From Fasciolopsis buskii (lineage: Eukaryota > Platyhelminthes > Trematoda > Plagiorchiida > Fasciolidae): a stretch of DNA of 64,000 bases. Location: contig LUCM01008081.1 in the NCBI GenBank assembly GCA_008360955.1, positions 1 through 64,000 on the forward strand. Direction: 5' to 3'. Below are positions 12,401 to 27,400 of the stretch, piece after piece; positions within the stretch are counted from its first letter, which is position 1; each line of letters starts with the position of its first letter. The position numbers and the translations under genes are program-made. Below the pieces are notes generated by a model. That model was not told the origin of the DNA. It saw only the letters and a list, made by a program, of their open reading frames with translations, and did no database searches.

Positions 12401-15400
12401 GACGTGCACCTAAGTGAAGATTCGCTTCCATTATGATCCGGTGTTACAAATGAGTAGTGCTGCGAGGTCCAATACATTTTAGTGCTATCTGGCGCTTACT
12501 TCGATAGGATCTCCAGCAGTTTGCTAACCGCATGCTTTGTCAAAGTTCTTTTTTGCTCATCTCAAAAGAAAGACCTTAGTAAAATTTGCTTCTTTATTTC
12601 ACTTATTCGTAAGTAAATACATGCCTATCAGCGTCACACGTCAACTTCACTGATTTCAAAGGGGGTCATCAGAAGTCTTTTGCAGCCTGGTGATGGTATG
12701 GTTTTAATATGCGACTGTAATTGGGATTTCAGATGAAATTGGACACCTACCCGATTCGGCCTATTTCTTGTCTTGGTCATCATCCCACCGTGGATTTTGG
12801 ATGTGACCTCATGTTGGCCGAGGGAAACCGATTGATTATCACTCCATAAAGTGCACATTCAGTTAAGCGGATACTAAATTTGTCCTCATCAGATTGCAAT
12901 ACTCATTCTGGAGAGTACTCAGTTGTGGATGGTACTACGGGGATCCTTTTGGTGTAACAATCACTTGGGATGAACTTGTCAACTCGACAATATTCGTGTC
13001 GATGCACATACTGTTTTTAATGTCCATTGAAGGCAGTCGCAATTTAGCAAACTGTCTTCCTTCGAATATGCTCATTCAACTGTACTATTTGAGGCCACCT
13101 CACAGTTCCTGGTACATATTATTCTGTTGTCGCTGTTAGATCCATCCTCTTCACAAACACTGAACCTAAACTAAAAAACTGGTTTACCTTGATACCGTTG
13201 TTTGTTTTTGAGGTCTAAATGTTTACTTCTCTTAAAAAATATTTTGCTTATCAGGGCTTCCATTAAATACATGATAAACAACATTAGTGACATCAGTTTG
13301 ACTCTAACGGTGCTCATGTACGATAAGACATGAGCAAATAGTGCGTGCATAAAGGTTCGGCGTGATATCTAGAATGTCATCAAATCGATCATATTTTGTG
13401 AGAATTCCTTCTAGCAAGAATTCTGCGTATTAAGTAACATTCAAAATACCAAGTCAGATTTGCGGAAACAAAGACAATCTATTTTTTGATAAATGGAATG
13501 GAGGGTACATTCTCTAAACTGTACTTCCGATAACTTTCGGTTTAGTATTCTCATTATAACTGGAAACGAGTGTTTGTTCTGTAGGTGAAGGTTCTTATTT
13601 GTTGGATGGACTGTGCTGACTAAACATCTCTTTCCTACTTTTGTTTTGCACGTTCGCTGTGCATGAGAAAATTCTAATGACTTTATCGGGGAATAATTGC
13701 ATTTATGCTTAATTTACAAGCGTGGGAATTATATTTTCTGTCTCGATCGTACAGTCAGTTTGTTAACAGTGTTTTAATCATCGATGAGTTTCATGATGAA
13801 TTTGATAGTACGCTATGTACTCTTGAGTCAACAGTGCCAAATTTGTTAAAGTTTCACTCTGAGAATGCCACCTATGAATTCAGTGCTACTTGTTATCGTG
13901 CTTACTCTACACCAAAAAAGTTCAAATAGCTTTAAGCATGGTTCGTTTGGATGTGGAAGGTTAAAAATCAACGAATTCCGGATATACCGCTTTCTAGTTT
14001 TGCCAGACATCTTGCATCATGAGTTAAACGTATCCAACGGCTAACAACTTGATTGATGGAATCAATTTTGCCAGTGGAATTTTATTCACTTATGAAACAA
14101 TCAAAAGGTAAGCTGAATCATGAGCAAAATAAGCTTTTCAACTACTGCCCCAGCACTCACTTTGCGAGAGTCCGGCTTTCATAATCATGGAAATGTTATC
14201 TGGATAACGGCTATCGTACACTTCCAACGATGGAATCTTTCGGTTCCTCGAACTGTAAGGACTCACACGATTGAATACAAAAGCTAAAATGCTTGTCAGT
14301 AACGATATGCCGGCCAATGTAATTAGGGGCACAGGTTGAAAAACTTTTAATATATCAAAAACGGTTCCTTTTGCGGTGGACGAGGACAGCAGCATGGCAA
14401 TTTGGTCGATATCGATTTGCCCAATATATTTCGCCACACTTGACCGATTCGCAGTGCGCGATAGGCACGAGCCGATGATGTCAATTCGCTGCATAAAAAT
14501 GAAGAAAAATTAGGTCAAGCAGAGAAGATAAAATGGTTTTACGAACTGTGAAATATCCTGAATTTTTACCATAGACGGATAAAATCACCATATTCTAGCA
14601 CGCGTATTGATCCTCGGCTAATAAGCCTGGCAACAGGACTCACCTTAAAATTCTACGAAAACTTAAATGCGGATCTCTTGATAAAGTGTAAATGGTTTCT
14701 ACAAATTGGTCTTTTTTATAGTCAGAAATTTACCAGTGCGCATCTACACAAACCTATTAATCTTGTATTCATGATTTGGTCATCAATGCAGCAAGCTGCT
14801 GTTTGTACTAGGACCTCATTACCGGAATGCATCATTTATTGATTTTCAAAATATGCATATATTCTGAATTAACAGAAATGAGTGTTACCCGTTTCTTTCC
14901 CAGCTGGAACAAAAGTTACATTGTCTGCAACTGACCGCGAATGCTTTGAACCCGCACTAGGTCGAAGCGGAAATGTTGCGGGCTTACTGAATAATTTCCC
15001 AACAAGCGCTCTGTCCTAAAAATGTCACAGGCGTCCGCTGATGACACTATGATGTGACTAATGTGGACCCTCTATCAACTAAACCCATACCAACTTATAC
15101 CCTTCATTTGACTCGACAATTTTTACTGGAGAAGCAGAGGAATAACTTATCCACTACAAACCCTCTTTGCATGTCGGGCTTGCCTACGCAAGGAGCTTCG
15201 TGTACATTCTTGAGCTGGGCAAGTAAGCAGCATTATGGTCCACAATACAAACAAGAAGACCAGTTGCAGAGCTCTCCACTGCCGACTATATCGTTGGCTG
15301 AACTAAATGCTGACATCCGTAGGCCTTTTCTGTTATGTCGCTTTTTTCTCTCCATATATGCTCAGTCTTGGGTACATGCATTAGTGTCAATGTATCTGAA

Positions 15401-18400
15401 AGTAACCAGTCCACTCCCATCTTATCCAGCATTGAACATTGAGCCTGGGTATGCTAATTGACGCTCTTCATCATTCTTAATATCCTATTAATCTTGCACT
15501 TGTAATTTATCCAAGATAATAAACAAAATATTTAAGCTTTTTTGATAGCACACTGAAGACCTTAACTGTCAACGTGCTTGGCATTCAATAGTCCTGCATC
15601 CAAGGCTTATAAACTGTCGTTTGATGTATTCCCCAATTTGTTTCCTTGACTTCGACCTCGCGTTATTATGCCCTGAACTGCAGATGTGCTTCGGTGGGCA
15701 TTCACCCGGGATGTTGCTTCGGAAAACTGACAGCTCCAAACTGTCCGGCTCGATATTCTTTAGGCCTTCCAGAATAACCTAACTGAAAACCTACGGGTCA
15801 TTCCGTCATTTTCAGAGTTCTAGAGGTCGTTTGGTAGCGTCAGACTGATTTCATCAGCAATGATCTAATATGGAATAATCACAAAATTCCTGGCGAAAGC
15901 AAGTACTACTAACAAAATTCCCCCCAGGTTGTCAATTAACTTTACATTGCACTCATCCCAAAATCTGTTTTCCTGGTTTAGCAGGTGATATAGTGTCAAC
16001 ACTAGAGGATTAACTTATAAAAGTTCAATAAGATTGCTAGGCTGAGTCAAGATGTTATCAGTGAAAGGAGTTATACATCGTTTGATGACTGAATTACTCA
16101 GATAACAGTTCGGAGTTGCGAGTTGAATTAGAAATAATATCCTAAGCCCCATCGTTTTCACTGGAACTTCCATTGTACTGAAAGTGGCTGGTGCACCACC
16201 GAAATTAATGGCCAATAGTTCAATCAGAATACAAGGAGCTACCCAAACGCCCTGCTCAATCGCCCGTAATCCCGCGTCGCAACACTTCTGTGGAAGAACA
16301 CAGTTTATCTTTGGAATCCTGGCTACCGCAGAAAGTAAAAAGTACCTCTCATATGGACACTGAAGAAATTTGTGTTAATGAAAGCCATAGGTACATGAAC
16401 GACAACGATTTAAAGTTGAAAAACAGACTGATCAGCATTCATTCATTTATCCACAGATGGGAAAGTTTCAAAGGAGATTATTTCAATTCAAAAGCCGATA
16501 CCAATGAGTTATTCCGAATAGTAACACCCCTGGGTGACACTCACTTTGTTCAGTAAATCTTTTATCAGTCCAGTCCAGCTCCCATTTTCAAGCAAGATTC
16601 CATAATGTCCATCACTCGGTGTCCAAAGTCGATAACTACAATATCATAAAACGCCTCATAAATGAAAAATCTTGGCAGACACATTATTTTTCTTGTGGTA
16701 TCATCTGCACCTAATGCGATTTCAAAACTGACTCCGGAAAACAGCGGCTGGAAAATAACGGCAGTGTAAAATAAATGTTAACGGTAGGAGATCATTTGCT
16801 CTAATGAGTTTATTCACCATGAGATATAACCGCTCAAATCACCATGGAAGCACGGTACAGCTCTTTCATTCTATTAGGGTTTATCAGCAGTGCATTTCCA
16901 CCGCACCCATTGACCGTGGAAATCAGTGACGTCTAACTGCAACATAGTGTTTTCGCGTTCAGCCAATCACGCACAGCCTGCCTGGGGCCCCGCAACATCG
17001 ACTCAAAATCATTCGTTCCGGGTTACCGTTTCAGTTAGGGCGCGGTGGGTATTCACGGCTGGTGATTTGTAACAGGGAAAATATAACTGAATAATGCTTC
17101 CATAGTGTGGTAATGATGAGTTCAGCGTTGACAGCTCATGGAGAACGAGACGTTGTCTATAAGTCCGATTCACTCAGTTTCGGTAGTATGTCTGCGACTG
17201 CTTGATTTTTCCCCACTATCGACTGGTGGTTGTTTGATGTAACAGAAGCCGCCAGGAGAACTAACCTCTTGAATCGACCTAAATTCTTAAAATCTAACGC
17301 CTCATATTTAAGGCCCAGTGGAGGGAACTAAGTGGTCTACTTGATAGTGAATTTGTAAATATGCAACAACGTTACCGAACAATTCACTTTATAATAGACA
17401 ATGTCCTGTGCCTTCCAAAAAAGTTATTCGGTTGAAGCTTTTAAAACATTTGGGTACCGGACAAGTACCGTTCAAATCAGGTGAAGAATTTTGTCTCAGT
17501 GTTTACAGCTTTGGAGATTTCAGACCTAGATGCTATCATTCTTGTGTAGCTTGTTTTCTTTTGCGCCCGTTGAATCTAGTCACTGACCATTCGAGAAAGC
17601 AAATCACCGTTTTCGCTGTGCGGAGCAGTGCATAGCTGTAACATTTTCCTTCAATTGCATTTATCCACTTCAGGGACCATTCCTTATGAATTCATTATCC
17701 ACTCTACCTTGTTGAGACTAATGTGTATAAACTATTTGCTACTTTTACGTTCATTTTCCGGGCCTGGGATTTAGTCCATGTGATACCTGTAAGGTAGACT
17801 GAAGCCACGCTGTTTTGGACTTCACTTCGGTAGCTTAGTGGGACACGTGACGCGTTGGGATTGACGTCATAAACGTAAACGCCGTATTAAACGATAGAAC
17901 GAAACAAGGTAGCGACATCTGACGGAACTAAGATGGCAAGGCTTTTTAAGTTTTCGGGTGCAACTTTTAGTAAATGGATGATTTCAGCCTAATCCAAGGT
18001 GACCCACCGTAAAAACGCCGCGTTATTTCCGGAATGAGTGTTTGCACCTTGGTAAAGCTCAACCATCAGACAGAGGAAACTTATTCTCTAGATTGAATTT
18101 TCGTTTTCACTAATATAGGATTACAGTTGTAATTCAGAAGTGCATCAGTCCGCTCTATAGAATCTCAGTAATTCAAGAGCAACTTGTGCATCGAGCTGTT
18201 TGTATTACCATTTATTTGCAACTAACAAGGAACCCAAGGACGTAAAACTAACCACAAAAAACCTGGAAAGCCAGCTCTGTTCGCATCTCTGTTCTGATTT
18301 ATTACAAGCACAAAATACATGACAAAAGAAAATAAAGCAATGCTTATATTTATTATCTGGTAAACAGAGGAATCGAACAAAACTTATCGATCAACCGATA

Positions 18401-21400
18401 GTTGATAAGCGGATTTTAGAATCATTTAGTAGCCTTGCAATGGGCTTCAGGTTTATTATGCAGTTAAAAATGCATTCATCGACGGCTAGTGCATTCATGA
18501 CTGGTAGAGAAGAGAAACGTTCATGGCTTTAAGACGACCAAAGGTATGCAAAATTGGCTGCTTATTTTTGCCAGTACCTAAAAGCATTTAAAACAAAATC
18601 ACATGTAAAAATGGACGCTGATAGCAACCCACCTTCGAAATAGAAGAACCAAATTACCTATCGTTTTCCCGAGTCATACTCACTAGGCATTTTATAAGAC
18701 GAAATTATAAGGGATGTTTTGCATGACCAAAGAAAAAGTCGGTGCGAAATTACTACTATTTAAGCACTGCAACGCAAATGACCTCGAATGTTTTACCAAA
18801 AAGAAATTGAAAATCTTGCAAGAAACACTTACGAATATAATAAAGATCCGAGAATAATTGTGAATGACATAGTGTTAATAACACAACGTTGTTGGCAGAT
18901 GTAATGCGCCAACAATTCGACTACCGTGGGTAGTCTTTCTCAAGGCGTTTTACAATCCGAGCATCTTCAAAGCCTACATAAAACGATCAAAAGAGAACTA
19001 ATTAAGCCGACCGGTTGATGAGTCCCTTTGCTAATGCCAACATATAACCGATGATATGGTTGTCGTCTGCGCTTACGATAAGGCAATTTGTTGTTGATTT
19101 AAGTAATGAAGAAATCCACCTGTATCCAAATCGTTGCTGAACATAGGGTGGAAGTTGGCATATTGGTCAAAATCTCCTGATCGGTTTCACTGTTACCGTC
19201 CTTTGCAGTCGGAATTTGGAAAATCATTGGAAAGGCAACTATCAATTCTGCTAAACGTCAACAGTAAAATTTCGCTCGGCATGTCCAATTTCGCGGTCAG
19301 CTGTAACCATGGTGGCAAATAAGACAAGCCAGCAGTCTTTGAAATTTACCTATTGGTTCAAGTATTTCTCAGAGTAGTACCATGTTTACGTTTTTCTGGG
19401 GGCTATCTTGCATTTTCTGTTTCTGAACTAATAACAAATTTCCTTGGAAACAACATCATTGGCAAACGTATTATCAATAAAGAAGTTACAGAGATGCTGA
19501 GACTGAGTTTCCTTTAATCTGATTATTGAAGAATAAATGCAAAGGCTTTCAACGATATGTAAAATCTTGGACCAAAGAAAAGTTATCTGGAACGCGACTG
19601 TCTCGAACTTACCGAAAGACGAATTTTTTTGCCATTAAATCCAGTATGTCCACCATCATCCCGGTTGCATTTACCAATTCCCCTTCCACAGTTACGTTAT
19701 AATCTATTATATAGGGCATTTCCTTTAGTTCCATTCCGTTTGTTTTAACCGGAAGGCACGAGTTTTGAAACGCGTTGTGTCGCACGTGAAAATAGAACCG
19801 GGATAAAAGTATTATTACCAGGATAATGATAATCATTCTTCGCGGCTTTCATATTAGTAGGCTGGTGGTCCAGTCATTCAATTATTTCCCTAGACTCAAC
19901 TTCCTGCACGAAACAGATAGACGGAAATTGGGTGCGATTAATCCAAGTTAATCAGTTTCCAGAAACTTTTGATTCCCTAGTGGAGCACTCTAAAGAAGTC
20001 TCTATTACCGACAGTGTGTTCCTTATAACTTCCTATTTCCCCTCAGCTGGCACGGCACACCCAGTGAGGCCTCGAAAAGCACAGTGGGAAATTAGTCCAA
20101 CTTTTTCTGTGCTGGGAGCAAACTTGTTGTATATCCATACAGTTCTCTTAATCTTTATGAGTTGAAGATAGTGTCAGACTGTATTCCTATAGTGTTACCC
20201 GTTTATCAAAAGATTCACTCTGAAGTATAGCTCATCTCACGCCTACTCATCGAACTCAAAATAGAACTTCTATTGCTAAGCTGATATATAGGAATTAATT
20301 AAAATGCAGACTTTGTCTACTTGGTCCATTTTAGCAGCAAACTTTACTTTGTCTTCAAGTAATTACCGGCTGAAACTCATCACAGTAACATGCAGCACGA
20401 TTCTTTTTGCTGGAAAAACAACCGTTGTCACACAGTCAGGCTACCTCGTCTAGTTCCTTTTCTTGGTGTAAACGAAGACATATGGCATGTTTCATCCAGA
20501 ATACAATGCGGTCGTGCTCTAAATAGTTTATCATCCGTTTACAGTGCACAGTACACCCCATTCCAGTCTTAGATTCCCCTCAGTGGATAGTTGGTTTCCG
20601 TGTGGAACATTTTTGTGCAGTGAGTAACATTTTCATAAACGATCAACGTTACACACCAGATAGGCTCGACCTGAGCGATATGAATTTGACTTATCTGATG
20701 AATTTCTCATTGGGCATAATCAACTCATACCCTAACAGCACTGGAAAATGTGAATGATGCATCTTTCGGAGCGATATTTGCCAGGTTTCTCACCTCACCG
20801 CGGTTAAGATCCAAATCTTGTAGCCTCGGGAATCAAAAGCATCGGCCGTTTACTAACCCCAGTGTCACTAATTAGGTGCTCTTTATCTAGCGTGTTAACC
20901 TGATCTCGTGTGAAAACCCCTGTCGACTGAATAAATAGCTGTACAGGCAAGGGCTTGCTTAGCAACAAGTTTTGACCCCATTTCGAGGTTCTCTATCCCG
21001 CTCCTTTTTCCACGTCTCATACACGAAAAGTTTTTAAAGCAGCACAAAGTGTGAGTCTACCAAATTAACCGGAAAATATAAATCTGAGACAGGTTCCCAA
21101 AGAAATATCACTAAATGTGAAGACGATTATCCATCATCTTCACAATTACAAAACTTCATACATTCAGAATGTTTTCGTAAATTCAACGACGAAGTTCTTT
21201 CATATACGATTGAGCAAACTTTGATACTTTTAGAAAAGATTTTCGAGGGAATTTCCGCTTACCCTCGCGATATGTTCAACTAAGATATTTTTATTGAAAA
21301 TCTGTTCTGCATGAACACGTCCATATGATCAGTTTGAATTTAGTTTAAACCACGTCGAGCATTGATTGGTTTGTTGCTGATTAGCGCAAACTTTTCTGCT

Positions 21401-24400
21401 CACATTGAAATCTGGGGGACTCGTGCGACTAGCTTCATGAACGATTTGGATGCATCATTTAACTAGCAGACTTGACAACTTATAAATTCGCTGAGTTCAC
21501 TTGATAAGATCATGCGTACAATATGCTGGTTGCTTTCCTCAACTGGATATCACAGATTTCGCACAATTCAGGAATTAATCAAGTGTCACGTCTTTGTTGG
21601 CTCTAAATCGCATGTATAGATTACCCCAAAACCTACCTAAAATTTAAGCTAGTTAGTCACCCAGGAGTCTTTTCATTTGATTTTCGGTAGCAGGATTCCT
21701 TTGGTTTGACAGAAAAATTCATTGAACCAGCATTTCTTGGTGCAGCGTGCACCGCGTCCCACGTTTTGTGCATCCACTAAATGGCATAGACAGCAAATAG
21801 CCTATTAAAACGCGATTTTAATCCTATAAGCTAAACATCAGGGTCTGAAGTCAGGAATATAATGCGAGAGGCTTATCTGACCTCACGGTTGAGTTAAAAG
21901 TATCGGTAAACGCCCCGCTGATAAATAACTAATGACAAGAGAAAAAGCCCTGAAATCCCTGGCTTTTATTAAAACAAAAACAACCCGGACCAAAATGGGT
22001 AATGTGTGCGTTTTTTGATGACAACCAACTTAAGTGAAGGTTCATTTCTCTACATAAATCCGTTGTATCAGTTTAAGCTTATCTGCACTGACATTAGGTA
22101 CAAGTACCTACGTCCAACAAACCAATAAAAGGGAAAACTGAAAGCCTTAAAGAAGCCTTAAATTTCTAATCCGAAGTCCGATAACTGAATAAATCCTTTG
22201 GCTAAATCAACGTAAAAAGACATTGGTGACATTAGGTTTAAATGGCCCGCCAGTGCTTATGCCTTAACATATTCCTCTGTTAAGATTTCAAATGTCATAA
22301 TTCAAGAATCACATAATAGAAAAATGTTTCATGAGGCGGCATTTGAAATGGACTGCTTACCGGTACAACTCCGATGTTAATTAAAGCATTGCTTAGGTTT
22401 CGAAATCGATTGGGAAATAGTCCGGAAACCGTAGTCTCCTTTTCCACAATCAAACCATCTCCAGTGAGTGTGAGATTATCCAAGTACTTCGCAGTCGTCA
22501 CAAATCGAGTCCAACCATTTACGGATTTCTCAGCCGCGTAGAAATTCAGTTGCCGCCACCGATTCATTATTGACGTCTTCATTCGTGCAAAATGAAACAC
22601 AATTGAAGCTGTTTACATCAGTCGGCGGGTATCGAGACTTTTATGGCCAGATTTGTGCTTGAACTTAACAAATCTATTTGTTCACAGGCGATCATAGCGA
22701 AGATGTAAACTTTACAAGTAAATGCTAGGGCAAATGGATAGGATTATCGCACTTCAGTATACTCTTAGAAGGCCGCTACTCTATCATTTCAAGATTTGGT
22801 ACTCACAGCCAGTTTTGTTCACCAGAGGATTAGTTATGTCACCAAAGGATTATAAAAAGCAACTAAAGTTGACGCTAATTGATAGCACTTAGGAGGAATT
22901 ATTTTCCGGTTGTAGCCGACAGGAAAAATGTGAAATGGAATAGCAAGGGAAAGGTCTGCAAAATTTCAACACTGACATAATCAGTTTGTTAAAGCTGACG
23001 ATTACCAATATTGTGATTAATTTGCCGTCTACTCAAACAAATGAGGCTAAAGCTAGTGCACGTATATTTTGGTTGTCAAGATGTGATTTGTAATCCCATT
23101 GGCAATTGGAGCAGATGTACGAATGCAACTCTTTGTCTGTCCGCCTGGATGACTGACTGATTGACCGACCGTTAAAGTGACGCACTGCCTGAAAGACCGG
23201 TTGACTGAATGACAGTCAAAGTGACAGATGGACAGATTGTTTGAGTGACTTTCGTGGCTGACTGACTGACTGACCAGTGAAGGCAAATTACGTCACAATA
23301 ATCTAACAACAAATTACCTCTTGCATGAAGGTTAGAAACCCCATTCCACTTGGATATTTGAAGTATGGTTCGATGCCGCATTCAACTGGTGCACTTGTGT
23401 TATCCAAATCCGCATTGTGGTAGTAGACTGCATGACCAGAAACGATAATCAAATGGTAAGCCAAAGCCACGCGCTCCTTTTATCCCGGACGTTGCATTTT
23501 GAGAAGAAAAGGGCGAAATCAGATCTAATGGAAATAGCGTACATGCTCCAGACAGTTTTGTGAACCCGAAATTACGAAAAGTAGGTTTTTCATTAGTTTC
23601 AGAGGTGATTCCTATGCATTTCACACTGAGTTGGTAAGATAAAATGTTTTGCTCTAGATTGCAAATTATCAAACCTCATGAGGTTTTGTTTTGTTATTGC
23701 GGTCATACTGGATGTTCTGCACTGTGATGTGACGATAAGGCAGCATCATCGACAGCAGCAAATTATTTACGCGGCCCATAGTTATAAACAATCTGGATCA
23801 ATTTTTGCGAATGAATCTGATTAAGATAGTTTGTCGGGGGACTCCGTCAGTCCAAGGAACAGTAATCCAGAGTGCCATGACAGATGACGTTTGTGTAAAT
23901 TACCATCAGAATACGCCCTTGAAAAAAGTAACTTCCTCGTATTTGTTTATATTTCTCCTAGACCAGGCACAAGATATCACAGATCGGTTGAATGCAGCTT
24001 CATGTGGACAGTTTTACTTCGACACAGAAATGGAAATATTCTGCAATTCACTATGATTGACCCATCACCACTGAGAAAGTAAATGCATTCTAAACCGTCC
24101 CAGCTAACTATCCTCATCGGCTAAGTGGTCAGCTCGCATACTGTTCAATGTTAAATAATAGGCAGCACTGTAAAAGATAGTTGTTTCGGTCATCGCCACT
24201 GCAATCAGTGAAATGAACGATATGCTTGGTACCAAAGTTCTCCTTTTTAGTCAGACCATTACAATGACTACTGGAAACGACCCTGAAGCTTCAACTAAAC
24301 TAGGGTTTGCCATTTTCGATGCATAATATCCACGTTATTTTTACTTGACCACCAAATTTAAAAATCCTGAGAGTAGGATAACATATGAATGCAACATAAG

Positions 24401-27400
24401 ATTTAGCTACCGGGAGAAAAACAATTGGGCAAACAACACAGGTGATTGAGAGTTAGATTCAATAGCGAAAACAATACCAAATATCTCCCCAAACAACTTT
24501 ATGATTTTCATCCGCATGAAATTCGTACAGATATTTTTGTCGTTTAATAGGCCCTAGTACTACACATTGGACACCGGTCATCGCTTCATGGCCTCGAGCT
24601 GTTCTAAGAATCGGTGAAATGGGCTGCAGTAAATGTACACCACAGAACAATTTATGCCACAAACATGCGCGTAAACTGAGAATTTCGTGACAGTAGCATG
24701 GCTCCATTAATCTCTATAACTTCTGACCACAGCTTTAATTTCATCGAAAAAACCTGTGTTTATTTCAACCCATACCATGGCTGGTAACATTACCCCGAGT
24801 CCAAGTTCATTTAGCTGCTGGTCGCTGAATGAACAAAAACCTGTGCTATTGGCGAAAAATTAGACTATAGAAGAAGTGAGAAAACTGTGCCGTTCAACGT
24901 CACACATCCTAGCCGATGGTGCAATTCAAATAAACACAGACTACACCATGCTTTCAGAAGCCGTCGTTTTTATGCGATAAGGACATGACGCTTTATTCCC
25001 ATTCTAAAACCCCAACCGTTATTTATTTTAATATCAGTAGCTCACCGTTACTGATGGTACGGGTCTTTCCAAAACATCCGATCGGCTTCGGTTAAACTTG
25101 TCCTTTATACACTTATGAATTGCTCATTAGAATTTTCACAGTTCGTTACAGCTCGCACGGGAGCGGCTTTCTAGATGAAGCTATCCGCTGAACCGAATGA
25201 GTGAAAAATCATGTATTTTGGGAGAAACCTTTAATGAATCTAAGAGCGAACCGGTGACCCATTAGCCTCTTATATCTGTGAACACTTAGTGTGATTGTCC
25301 GGGAGGTGGATCATGTCGGAAAGAAACGGAGCAGATTTGCAAAGCAATCTCAACCAAATTCAGATGGATATAATTCAGCTAAGGGATATTATTAATTTAC
25401 CAAACCATACCGTAGGTTACAGTGAAGCTGAGAAGAAAGAAACAAGGTCCCCTCTTTTTTAACTCACAAATATTCCATTGGCCCCGATGATATGAACATA
25501 ACCAAGATATTTTTCAACAGCTACTCAAAATATTTGATTTCATTCATCTGAATACAATTATGTGCAATCAGTCGGTTCAGTTTAGATAGAAATAGTAGGT
25601 GGGAAAACTCACCGGAATCCATGTTGTATCACAATTGTTGAAGCTAGTCATGGTGTCCTGTAGTAACTTAACAGTGTACGGTTTCTCGCAGTCCTCGAGT
25701 GTCAGAATGGGGAAATGACGAATCAGACCCACATTAATGAGTTGTATGGGACTATGAGCTATTGGATCAATCAGATGGCTCACGGGAGCTTGAACACTTT
25801 CGCCAAAAACCATTCTTTGCATCCGTGTAATGTGTGTATAGTTTAGCATCTGTCAATGGGAAGGGGGATGATCGTGATCAAAATAGCCGTGCAATGCTGC
25901 GGGAATAACATGGTTATCAACACAGGCCTTCGATACAACCCTAAAATATCCAGCACTTTCCATTGTCATGACCAAAAATAGTTCCAACGTCGCCAACCAG
26001 AAAGCGATAAAAAAGTAGTTTGTGCTGCAAAGTCTTTTCAAACAAACACGTGAATATGGTGATTTTGAATCCTGACAGATTTGCCCATTGTGCCGTCGGA
26101 TAGAGTTTAATCAGTGGTGGCTATCATACGAAAACATCGTTTGTGTTGCGATGTAACTAAATAAATGAATTAAACCAAATTGCGATTATAATAAGGACAG
26201 GAAAATATCTAAGTGACGGACTCACAATGGTAGTAGATGCACTCTTCATTGTCATTATCTAACAAGTAGTAAATCCATTCAGCGCAAAAACGGTACCGTT
26301 TTACTCTGCCGTGATTAGGTCAATATCAATAAAGACCTCAAGGCCCATTATCAACAGTAAAAGTTATTTTTCAATAACTCAGTCAACCTGGAAATTTGTG
26401 AAACCATTTTTGTGACCACTTGTCTTGTAGCTAAAACTTTGGTAATTCTGCAACCATTTCGACTTCGTAAAGTCATTGATTGGTGAAATTTACATACTAC
26501 ACTTCACGAGGCTCACCAACGTTCCGATTGATTCCGGAAAGGACTCAGTTCCCTTAGGCTGATTAGGATTGTATTCGTGACACTTTTATCTATCGAACTA
26601 TCAACTGCCGTTTAATTTTCTTCCAGCCTTAACATTTTCTGAGACCGTGATCGATTGTCTTCAAATCAAGAGTTTATGCAGCGGCGGTTCACCATGTTTT
26701 AGGATGGTTTTCACAGACCTTGGAATGGCTACTGACGCTGATTTTTCGAGGACTGCCCACAGTTGGCAATACTTACCAAACAGCCTTCAATGAGAACTTT
26801 TTATTCGGAGTCTTCCGCAATGATAGTGTTCCACTGACAATGTGGAAAATACGAGAAAGCCGGGCGCTCTCTACAGAGTTGAATATGCCTAGTTATTCGA
26901 TTGGAGGATGATGACTAAAGTCGAGCTCAAAGAGGATCTACAACGGTTTAACAAATATTGCATTATGCTCATCGCAGTACCTGAAAAGTAGATATACTTG
27001 TCACCCAAGCCGTTTGGTTTCATCCGAACTAAATTTAGACTGGATAAGGATACTACTTTGTTGCCCCAGTACCTCGTAGATTAGAATCGGTAATCAAAAA
27101 CTGCTATCAGAGATCTTGTTCTCCAAGTAAACCGTGTACTTTTATTCAGACAACCTTTTCTTATTACTAATATGCAAAAACCACTGACTGTGATGGTCAG
27201 CTTGCGATACGAAGGTGGAATACGGAAGAATCAGTATGTGCTATGGGAAAATGTAAGGAGACGGAAAAGGCTGAGTCTGTCGACGATAGCCTGATAAAGA
27301 GATCTGGCTTGCGAATGCCAAGTGTAAGAGAAATGATCACGGAACCCGATGGCTAACCGATTCACTCTAAGTAGTATATTCTGGAGCATTGAGCAGGTCG

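Noticed and set aside
15054..15461. A 135-codon plus-strand frame inside a receptor intron
   Set aside because: No recognisable domain or repeat, and nothing to support expression.
16015..16287. Open frame on the minus strand that looked like part of S1 (GLRAIEQGVW, then TMGLRILFLIQ)
   Set aside because: It has an acceptor-like start and a superficial fit to the S1 sequence, but exon 10 joins exon 11 (14488) directly, in phase, and completes the S1 motif order. Including it would add an unexplained insertion.
23899..23952. Minus-strand 54-base exon candidate (EKYKQIRGSYFFQ...) with good splice sites
   Set aside because: Its phase is 0 to 0, which cannot bridge exon 5 to exon 6, and no phase-compatible companion exon follows it.
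24459..24707. Minus-strand frame with an acceptor (TTTACTGCAG) considered as the missing receptor exon
   Set aside because: Its best donor would create a TGA at the junction with exon 6, and its protein does not resemble the amino-terminal domain.
25853..26041. Minus-strand frame starting MKRLC with a hydrophobic stretch, considered as an alternative first exon with signal peptide
   Set aside because: It ends in TGA directly before the acceptor of exon 5, shows no donor in phase, and a better signal-peptide exon lies at 38838.
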